In this document: one piece after another, positions 55,730 through 64,000 of the stretch
Layout of the letters: each line of letters begins with the position of its first letter
Numbering within the stretch: position 1 is the first letter of the stretch
NCBI GenBank assembly: GCA_018398585.1
Contig: JAGTTD010000008.1
Coordinates: forward strand, 694,501-758,500
DNA: 64,000 bases
Reading direction: 5' to 3'
From: Simmondsia chinensis
Lineage: Eukaryota > Streptophyta > Magnoliopsida > Caryophyllales > Simmondsiaceae
The notes under the pieces: model-generated
Databases searched by the model: none
What the model was told of the DNA's origin: nothing
What the model saw: only the letters and a program-made list of their open reading frames with translations
Made by a program: the position numbers and the translations under genes

Positions 55730-56776
55730 CTCTTTATTCTCTCTCCTCTTGTCTCTCCACAGCTGCAAAATTAACTGTAAATTCTTCACTTTTATGAAGC
55801 CACCTTGGCTGTGTTCGATTCGTCAGGTATTGATATAAAATGAAATTCTTGTTTTCCGGTTCATTTTGATATTGAATTTGTCAAATTTTCGCTATTTTTT
55901 GAGGTGCAATTTGTATAATTTCATCGTGTATATATAGAGCATTTTGTTGATGAATTTAATTGATTGCTTGAACAAATTTAATGGCGATTTTTGCTTTGTT
56001 GGTGTTTGCATTTGTTCGGTATTGATTTCATTTTGTCAGTTTTGAGATCTATTTGAGTATAAAATGGTTATTGGACTGTCAATCATTAGCTTAAGCTTTG
56101 GAATAATTGGTTGACTGACTTGGTATAAGAGCCTAGTTGTTGGAGAAGTCACAAGTTCGAATCTCAATGGCCCTCACTGTGAATACTATTTTGTTTCAAA
56201 CACAAGGTATGAGTGAGCCTCTGCATTATCTGCATTTCAAGCCTAGTGTCAATGAACCAATTATCCCAAAAGCTTAAGCTGATAGATAAAGTCGATGATT
56301 GATTTTATACTTTAACATGCCCCTCACGCAAATGCCCATTGAGCTTGAAGCGTGGATATTGCATATGGCCACCTCGTACCTTGGGCTTAAACTATGTTAA
56401 ATGCCCCTTTTTAAACGTGAAAATACGAATATGTGTCCAGTATGCGTATTATACACATTTTTTTACCTAACTTAACACCTATTATTGTGTGTTGCAACTT
56501 CTTCCAATTTTCGTAGATTTTTCTTGTGGGTGATTTTTCCCGAACCCTGCATATGTGGGAGCCCTTGAGGCACTGCGTTTTTTGTTGTTGTTTTTGTGGG
56601 TGATTTTGCACCACAATCTAGAGCGTTGGTGCCTTTTGTACCTAGTGATACGTTGATGTGGATGTTTCTTCTTTTGTTTTGCTTGTTTGTTATGTGCTCT
56701 TGACGTATGTAATTGAACTTGTGTACAGACTGTAAATACAAAGTTATATATTATCATTATCAAGACATTTTGAAGC
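55730..56776 (+). promoter_or_regulatory. Leader exon and leader intron of the U-box gene
   Basis: A CT-rich start (55735-55765) precedes a possible leader exon ending TTCGATTCGTCAG with donor GTATTG (55827). The matching acceptor is TTGTGTACAG before 56729. The leader intron holds TRIM-like segments (56045-56400) and an Au SINE fragment. An upstream ATG at 55794 would make a short frame ending 3 bp before the main ATG. Confidence 0.45.
56524..56607 (+). mobile_element. Au-tailed SINE, 56-bp remnant with target duplication
   Basis: Insert 56538-56593 between perfect 14-bp repeats TTGTGGGTGATTTT (56524-56537 and 56594-56607). Only CCGAACCCTGCATATGTGGG, GAGGCACTGCG and the tail remain. Confidence 0.85.
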
Positions 56777-59700
56777 ATGGATATAGTCGAGGTCGAAGAA
56801 AGCTTGTTCGCGATCAGCGATGCCAAGGTATATCTGTTCTATCTGTTGGGAATTTTGGATCCTTGAAGTGTCTATTGCCAATTCATCCTCTTGTATTCCA
56901 TCTGCTTGCAAAATTATACAAAATGGCATAAGTGTGACCAACTGCGTTTATAAGTCCCTTGTAAAGGTTGGAGAAATTGTGTTCATGGGCAAGGACTTCT
57001 TTAAGAATTTTTCAGTTTGTTTGGCCATTCAATTATTGCTTTAATTTGAGGGTTGAATGAATGTTTTGGTGAGAAGTGTGATAATTTTTAATCCCAGATG
57101 GTTGGCTCAAGTGGTAAGGCACTTGGATGCCTCACAAAGAGTTACATCTGAGGTTCGAATCCCGCCTTTAGGTGTAACCAATTTTTTGGGCCCGTCTGCT
57201 GGGTCTTTGGGCCCCAATTCACGATGTTAAGCTTAGGAAAAGTTCGAATGGGCAATGCCTTCAACCTAGGGACTAGCAAGGTGTGCGTAAGCCGATCTAG
57301 ACAGTCTTGTTATCCAAAAAGACCATTTTCCATCCATTTTTTTCCCAGTTTAACCACTTCTTCAGCACAAATGTTTATGTTTTATCTCATTATATTACCT
57401 GGATGTATGGGGTGCTATTATCTTCTATGTAACCGTTTTTCATAGTTTAACCATTTTTTGGTGTTGCAGTTACATGGGGAAATGTGCAAGATTCTGTCTA
57501 GTATATACTGCAAAGTGTTGAATATCTTTCCTGCCCTGGAAGCAGCACGTCCGCGTAGTAGGTCAGGGATCCAGGCATTATGTTCACTGCATGTGGCCCT
57601 TGAAAAGGCCAAGAACCTGTTGCGACATTGCTCAGAATGTAGTAAGCTGTACCTGGTATGATGTTTTTATTTTGTCTAATCCTTTGCTTGTACCTTTTTT
57701 TCCTTGCTCAGTAAGCGGGTCGGAGATCTGAATCTTAGACCTCGTTTTTAGGACCTTAACCTTGGTTATATTTTACCTAGGGGTATATATGAGCTAAACG
57801 AAGCCCAAGCTCGTTAGGCCCATAGTTCAGCTCGTCTGCAATTATCTTGGCTTGAAGCTCGCGGACCTTGGAAACTTCAAGCTTAGCCTCGGCTTGATTG
57901 AGCTCAAGCCTGGGTTGGCGAGTTTCTAGGTAGTTGCTCTGGCTCAGTTCATTTAGGCTCAAAATAGACTCGATTGGATAGATTTAAATTGATTATAGTA
58001 AGATAGTCTCATTTAGGCTTGCCTAGTCTCGCAAGCCTACCAACTTGATCTTCATTAGGCTTGGGCTTGGCTCGGTAAACCAAACGAGCCGGCACGCAGG
58101 GCTTGCAAGCCAGCTCAGGTCATTTACACACCTAATTTTACCATTAGACCAAAATCTCATTGCTCCTTTACATATGCATGTTAATACATAAACCATCGAA
58201 ACATTTGAACCATTCCTTTTGCACAACACTACCTTACTGTTTGATTGAGTCCTACCGGAAGCTCTCATTTTAATGATGCAGATTCTCTGAACTCATTCTT
58301 GCTGTCCAAATGCCTATTTGCATTCTTATGACTAGCCCACTCATACTGAGATTTCAATGATACAGGCTATAACTGGGGATTCCATTGTTCTAAAGTTTGA
58401 AAAGACAAAATTTGCACTTGGTGATAGTCTGAGGCGCGTTGAAGATATCGTTCCGCAGTCTATTGGTTGTCAGGTAGGCCTTATTTGAATTGCAGTTTTG
58501 TTTATGTCCTGTTGTGGAAAAGGGGTTACCCTTCCTAAACTATGTTTGATTTCGGCTTTAGGTGTATGTGTCATATGACATTACTTTTCCATGGTTGTTT
58601 TTCACGGTCTGTCCTGCAACAAAAAGTGGTTGACAAGTAGCGGTCTATTTGGTATGTTTTCTGTTTACAGTTTTTTGTTTTTGAGAAACTCAAAACCAAG
58701 TTATGAAGATTTTGTTTTGGTTTTTCATTTTCAGTTTTTAGTTTTCACTCGCGGTGGGAGAAAACTGAAAATAAGAAACCATAAATAAGAAAGAATCAGT
58801 TTTAAAATATTGTTTTTAGGTTTTAAAAAACCAAAAACTGCAAATAGAAAAAGATATCAAGCAAAAACTATTTTTTTTTCCCCCTAGTTGTTCTCGTCTT
58901 CCCTTTTTCTTTCATAACAATAAATAGCATGTCATGGGAGATTATATATGAAGGTGCCTTTTCAAGCTCCCCACTCCTGTCTACGTTTACACAGTTGAAC
59001 TTCTTCGCCCTTGCCTTATTGAATTGCTTTTGAAACCAATAATGACTTCGTTTTACCGAATTCTATTGCCTTTATGACAAATATATACGTTTGTTACAGT
59101 TTTGCTCTCTTATTTTTTCAGATTCAAGAGATTGTGAGTGAACTTGAAGGAACAGTTTTTTCCCTGGACCCAACAGAAAAGCAGATTGGTGATGCCATAA
59201 TCGCGTTACTCCAACAGGGTAGAAAATTTGACGATAATTGTAATGAAAGTAGCGAGCTTGAATCTTTCCACCAGGCTGCTGTCAAACTTGGGATTACCTC
59301 TTCACGAGCTGCTCTTGCAGAGAGACGAGCGTTGAAGAAACTTGTAGAAAAAGCCCGCATGGAGGACGATAAGAGGAAGGAATCAATCATAGCGTACCTC
59401 TTGCATTTAATGCGAAAGTATTCAAAATTGTTTAGAAGTGACTTGGGAGACGACACTGATTCTCAGGGCTCAACACCTTGTTCACCCACTGTACAAGGAT
59501 CAATGGAGGATGGTGTGGGACCTGGGCGAGCATTTGACCGACAACTCTCGAAAATAAACTCATTCAACTTTAAGGGTTCCTTTAGTTTTAAGCCAAATGG
59601 TAGGAGGTTGGACCAAATGCTCGTTCCCCCTGAAGAGCTTCGATGCCCAATATCGTTGCAACTTATGTATGACCCGGTTATCATTGCATCAGGACAGACT

Positions 59701-61943
59701 TACGAAAGGATTTGCATCGAGAAGTGGTTCGGTGACGGTCATAGTACGTGCCCAAAGACTCAGCAAAATCTCACCCATTTGTGTTTGACTCTGAATTATT
59801 GTGTCAAGGGCCTCGTCGCTAGTTGGTGTGAGCAGAACAACGTTCCTCTTCCTAATGGCCCCCCTGAATCTCTCGATTTTAACTATTGGAGGCTCGCATT
59901 GTCTGATACTGAATATGCTAAGTCATGCAAGTCGAAGGGGGTTAAGGTGGTTCCAGTAGAAGAGGTTGATGTTAAACAAGAGGTTGAAGAGGAGCAAGAG
60001 AATGAAACGAACGCGTTTGAAACGTACGAGATGTTCTTGAAGGTGTTGGAAGGAAGGGATGAGTTGAGAAGGAAGTGTCGTGTTGTTGAGAAGATAAGGT
60101 GGTTGCTCAAAGACGATGAAGAAGCTAGGATGTTCATGGGTGCTCACGGGTTCGTTGAAGCGCTTGTACAGTTTCTCAAGTCTGCGGTACGTGAACGCAG
60201 CGAAGTGGCTCGGGAAGCTGGAGCTATGGCTCTCTTCAATCTTGCTGTTAACAACAACAGGTGTGCTCTCTTATCTATAGTAACTTTGACTCCCCTTTGT
60301 GTCCGAAAGTCACTATGTTGGATAAAGATACTTGGGACATTGGTACTTATGCCGAAAACATAGAAAAATTTTAAAAAATAGTTGAGTAAAGTTTGGTGGA
60401 AAGGCTTGGGTGGATTCTATTGGATGAATGTTCCAAAGCCGTATGTCATGTATTTATAGGATTAGGATTATATGACATATAGTGTGAAGTAATAGAGTAT
60501 TCCACCGATATACTAGATACAACAACAATAACAATCACCTAGTGTCTCATAGAGGCTCCTGCTGCTGCAGGTTCTAGGGGGCAAGATGTACGCAACCTTA
60601 CTCCTACGGGGTGCTAGTCTTGAGAGAGGCTATTTTCGATCCACCTATATACGAGATAAATACTTAAAATAATAGAGATAACAAAGATCATGACATTATT
60701 TCCTCTATTTTGGATATTTTGTATACAACAACAACAGACCCAGTGCATCAAGGGTTCATTTACCAGGCACTAAGGCACCGGATCCCATTAGAACTCCGAA
60801 ATTAAGAGTGCTTGGGCGAGAGTAGTACCAAGATGGGTGACCTCCTGGGAAGTCCTCGTATTGCCAACCCTATAAGGTTGGGGTCCTCGGAAATAGCCTC
60901 TTGGCAAGATTAGATCATAATCTTATGCATTAGATCATAATTTGTTTCATATCTTGTACCGACCTCTATCCTCGTAGATCCAGTTCCTTACCAATATATA
61001 CATGATGGTGGGATTCATTTTGTTGTTTTATTTCTATTTTCACTTGTTCTATTTCTTGACGATGCCATAATAATTTGACACGAATCGTTTTCTTTCTTCT
61101 CATTTCAGAAACAAGGAACTAATGTTATCAGCTGGAATCATCCCGTTACTCGACCAGATGATGGCTGATCCTACTTGTCATGGTCTAGCAGCCGCTCTCT
61201 ACCTGACCCTCTCCTGCCTTGAACCACAAAAAAGGGTCATAGGCTCGAGCCATGCGGTCCCCTTCCTGATCAAACTCCTCCGATCCAAAACCGACCCACA
61301 AAGCCAACTCGACGCCCTTGACGCCCTCTTCAACCTCTCCACTTGTCCTTCTAATGTACCAAACCTCGTCCAATGGGGGATCATCCTCGGGTTACATGCG
61401 TTACTCTCAGACTCCTCAGATCACTCATTGATCGAGAAGTCCTTGGCCGTGCTCATAAACATAGCTACTAGTAACACTGGGAAAGAGGCGATTATATTGG
61501 TCCATGGGCTCATGAGCTCGGTTGCAAGTGTTCTTGACATGGGAGAGCCGGTCGAGCAAGAGCAAGCAGTCTCCTTGTTGTTGATTTTGTGTCGTAGGAA
61601 TGAAAAGTGTTGCCAAATGGTGCTCCAAGAAGGGGTGATCCCGTCGTTGGTGTCAGTCCGAGTGAACGGGACCCCGAGAGGGAGAGACAAAGCTCAGAAG
61701 CTCTTGATGTTGTTCAGAGAACAGAGGCAGCGTGACTCGGGTCCTGAACCAGTGGCTAAGTCCCCTTCAGTTCATGAAGTATCAGTGACTGCTTCAGAAC
61801 CGAAGCCGATAATCCAATTAGTTGGTGAAAAGAAGGCGCCAGATTCTGGTCCGAAGGCGATGGGAAAATCGATGTCGTTCAGTAAGTCAATATCAAGGAA
61901 GACGCTAGGTAGGACTATCAGTTTCTTCCGGAGGAGCAAGTAG
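56777..61943 (+). CDS. PUB45: U-box/ARM-repeat E3 ubiquitin ligase, PUB45/PUB6-like
   Basis: Five coding exons: 56777-56827, 57470-57655, 58366-58473, 59122-60260 and 61109-61943 (772 aa), all GT-AG with matching phases. An N-terminal plant U-box-associated region (UND, residues 18-250) includes EAARPRSRSGIQALCSLH and LLRHCSECSKLYL. The U-box (about 284-360) has PPEELRCPISLQLMYDPVI, ASGQTYER and CPKTQQ. ARM repeats follow (about 425-695: EARMFMGAHGFVEALV, ALFNLAVNNNR, EKSLAVLINIAT, LQEGVIPSLVSV, NGTPRGRDKAQKLL). The basic Ser-rich tail ends SFFRRSK. U-box proteins transfer ubiquitin from an E2; the ARM array binds substrates. The closest families are PUB45, PUB6 and PUB7; I cannot separate them. 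In the U-box the usual LTPN reads LTLN. Introns 1-4 carry several SINEs and a GAGCTC element; none interrupts coding. Confidence 0.88.
57088..57225 (+). mobile_element. tRNA-headed SINE (U-box gene intron 1)
   Basis: GATGGTTGGCTCAAGTGGTAAG (A box) and GAGGTTCGAATCCCGCC (B box), then GGGCCCGTCTGCTGGGTC. It lies in intron 1, sense to the gene. Confidence 0.6.
57780..58132. mobile_element. GAGCTC-rich element (U-box gene intron 2)
   Basis: GGGGTATATATGAGC start and ATTTACACACCTA end, with ATTTTACC on both sides (57768-57776 and 58134-58142, approximately). Interior GGCTCAGTTCATTTAGGCTC. Confidence 0.6.
58645..58868. repeat. Foldback MITE (U-box gene intron 3)
   Basis: Left CTATTTGGTATGTTTTCTG, right CTGCAAATAGAAAAAGATATC, with arms CAGTTTTTTGTTTTTGAGAAA / TTTTAAAAAACCAAAAACTG. 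Related to 18440-18832. Confidence 0.6.
60502..60658 (-). mobile_element. Au-tailed SINE without 5S head (U-box gene intron 4)
   Basis: Insert 60520-60640 on minus between CCACCGATATACTAGATA (60502-60519) and CCACCTATATACGAGATA (60641-60658), 16/18. Confidence 0.8.
60726..60908 (-). mobile_element. 5S-headed Au SINE with inverted 5' part (U-box gene intron 4)
   Basis: 60726-60752 is the antisense tail (CAACAACAACAGACCCAGTG CATCAAG). It is joined through shared GGG to a plus-orientation 5S head and start of body (60752-60908: GGGTTCATTTACCAGGCAC, GGCACCGGATCCCATTAG, GCTTGGGCGAGAGTAGTACC, GATGGGTGACCTCCTGGGAA, CCAACCCTATAAGGTTGG). The middle of the body is missing. This matches an inversion at integration, read on minus. 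Confidence 0.8.
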
Positions 61944-62375
61944 TTCTTGGCACCCCAATATTAGCTTTCACTCCGTCAGTAAATGAGCTTACTGGAGCAC
62001 AGTTGAAGGCCCAGATCACCAGCTATTTTTGCTCTGCTCGAAGAACACCGAGCCTGTAGACTGTGCTTAAGCTTGGCTCGGCGAGCTTCAAGTCAAGCTT
62101 CGTTTGTTAGGCTCATTTAGACTTGAGTAAAGTTTGTTTAGGCTCAAACTTTGCTCACTGAAGCTTGAATTTGGCTCGTTTAGGTTATAATTTATCCCTT
62201 GGATTCATCCAGACTCATTTACGCTCCTAATCAATAGGGCTTGAGCTTACGAGTCTTGGGCTTTAAGTAATCAGTAACCTCGAAGCAGCATGAGCTCAAA
62301 ATGGGTCTTGGCAAGCCAGCTCGAGTCATTTACATCCCTGCTTTCTCTACCTACCGTGTAAATTTCCCTTGTATG
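61944..62375. repeat. 3' flank of U-box gene with GAGCTC-type tract
   Basis: About 62040-62340: GGCTCGGCGAGCTTCAAGTC ... GCAAGCCAGCTCGAGTCATTTACATCCCT, decayed member of the family, probably overlapping the 3' UTR. Confidence 0.5.
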
Positions 62376-62460
62376 CCCCCCCCCCCCCCCCCCCCAAAAC
62401 AAGAAACCCAAAAAAAAAAAAGAAAAAAGAAAAAAGAAAAAGAAAGTGCGGTTCTGGATT
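62376..62460. repeat. C20 homopolymer and A-rich tract
   Basis: A run of 20 C (62376-62395) is followed by an A/AAG-rich tract. Frames read through it are low-complexity. Confidence 0.9.
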
Positions 62461-63170
62461 GGGCAGCATCAAATTTTTGTTGCATAAAAGTGTAAGAAGA
62501 GAGATGTACAGTTTCCCTCAACTTGTAACGTGTGGATATGAGCATTGCTACACGAGAAGAGGGCACAGAAAAATGCTACGAATAGGGCACAGTTGGTCGT
62601 TAAAGACCAACTTGTTCTTAAGCACCTTCCTTCTCGTGACATTTTTGTGGCTTTTTTCTTGTGACTTGTAGACTTTTTGGTATGGATATTTATGTTGTAC
62701 TATTCCCTAGTTGTGCGCCCAATTCTCTTGACGTGTAGCATTACTTCAGGGCTAAATTTGCAGTTCAAATTTGCATTTGGCTTGTCAGCTGAATGGACAC
62801 TCTGCCTTGTCTTAATTATTGGTATAAGTAAAGCTTCATTAGTGTTTGTGCAATGCTTTTAAAAGTTGAATTTACTGGACTTTTTTGGTTTTATTCTGTA
62901 ATGAGTGGTTTGATTCGGCTCTATATTCGACCTGACTTTCTATGGGCCTTTCAATCGCACTAGTGTTTGTGCGTGGTTATGAATACTCGTCTAAAATTTA
63001 TATGTGTTACGTGTAGTTATGTGGAAAGTAAAATTATCTCGTAATATTGCCAAAAGAAAAATAGTAAAAATATCTGTAACTTTATAAATATAAGCACAAT
63101 TAATCAAACCATATAAACCTTGTGCTTTGTTGACTTTTCGTTTTTCTTTATCTTATAGTCTTTTACCCTA
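62461..63170. other. Intergenic, no gene seen
   Basis: AT-rich sequence; short hydrophobic frames without family signatures. Confidence 0.4.
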
Positions 63171-63174
63171 TATT

Positions 63175-63885
63175 TGGGAACGAGATAAAGCGGGGAAGAG
63201 TAATGGGAGTTAAACCCTTATCCCGTTTGGCAATTGGGTAAAGGTGGGTAAAGAGGGGGAGGGTAAAGTAATATTCTATCTTTATTTGGATATGTCAAAT
63301 TAAGAGGGGTGAGGGTAAAGAGGGATAAATGAGTTACCCTTATTTGGCAATTGGGTAAAAGGGTAAGGGTAAAGAGAGTTATAATTAAAATGAGGTAAAA
63401 TAGTCCAAATTTTTTTGAAAATTACTCTTATCTCCCTTTACTCCTAATTTGGGGGGTCAAAGAAATTGGGGGTAAAGAGGGGTAATGGGGGTAAAAAGAG
63501 GTAAGAGATTACCCCCCATTACTCTCCTTTACCTCTCGAATAAATTTTTCAAATAGGGATAAAAAATTATCCCTTTTTACCCTTACCCTCCTTTAACCGT
63601 CTTTACCTCGTTGCCAAACAGACGGGTAAAGGGAGTAATGAGGGGTAAAGGGTTCTAAAAAAATGCAAATAAGTTTGCCTTTATTTTAATTAGAGTTTTT
63701 TTTATCTTTACCCCTTTTTGTAATTACCAAATAAGAATAACTTATTTACTTTTACTCATTTTTAATAGATATATTCAAATAATGATAAAATAATATTTTA
63801 CCCTTTCCTTCTTTACCTTATTTTATCCAATTGACAAATAAGGCACAAAAATTTTACCAAATGAGGGTAATAATTTATTTGACTT
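63175..63885. repeat. Foldback cluster of GGGTAAAG motifs
   Basis: Left arm CCCGTTTGGCAATTGGGTAAAG (63222) repeats at 63340 and pairs with CTTTACCTCGTTGCCAAACAG (63600) and TACCAAATGAGGG-type ends (63855). At least two nested inverted copies are present. No coding. Confidence 0.55.
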
Positions 63886-63902
63886 TATTTTCATTTATCT
63901 TT

Positions 63903-64000
63903 AACCATTTATATTAGGGTAGTACCCTGAAAGAGTAAGACTTCATATATCTTACTCCCCCAGACCTTGCATTAGTAGGAGCTTCATGTTGTTGTTGTTT
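63903..64000 (+). mobile_element. Au-tailed SINE at the window edge
   Basis: GGGTAGTACCCTGAAAGAGTA, CCCCCAGACCTTGC and a (TTG)4 tail. The 3' flank is outside the window. Confidence 0.75.

Overview
This is a nuclear window from a dicot-like flowering plant. The evidence is AT-rich DNA with GT-AG introns in every gene, plant-specific gene families (ZAR1-type LRR receptor kinase, PUB45/PUB6-type U-box ARM protein), a plant telo-box leader, and a very high load of short plant-type mobile elements. I cannot name the species. There are no prokaryotic features, no CRISPR arrays and no operons.

Four protein genes can be reconstructed exon by exon with consistent phases. (1) An EngB/YihA-type GTPase on +, nine exons, 2099-10062, whose first exon encodes five degenerate lysine-rich repeats. 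(2) A protein kish (TMEM167) gene on -, coding 12564-15108. Its ATG is the last three bases of a leader exon, and its 5' leader intron holds tandemly copied splice-site-bounded exon cassettes (15360-16190). (3) A ZAR1-like LRR receptor-like kinase on -, five exons, 18834-27130, with one 5.1 kb intron packed with repeats. (4) A PUB45/PUB6-like U-box/ARM E3 ligase on +, five coding exons, 56777-61943. A possible non-coding or unresolved transcription unit on - spans about 36262-39265.

The 28-55 kb stretch is gene-poor and consists of nested mobile elements: a degenerate RTE-type LINE (43180-45722), several 5'-truncated L1-type LINE tails, TRIM-like mini-LTR elements, foldback MITEs, a 'GAGCTC'-rich terminal-repeat element with about 9-bp target duplications, tRNA-headed SINEs, and about 25 copies of an Au-type SINE ending in (TTG)n.

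The most striking observation concerns the Au-tailed SINEs. The longest copies (about 237-254 bp, four flanked by target-site duplications) do not start with a tRNA-like head. They start with about 110-120 bp that match 5S rRNA from its first nucleotides, including the internal promoter region, joined to an Au-type body. Two sub-architectures differ at the junction. One copy (60726-60908) has a 5'-inverted structure like that produced by twin priming. Whether this 5S-headed Au SINE is already described I cannot check here.
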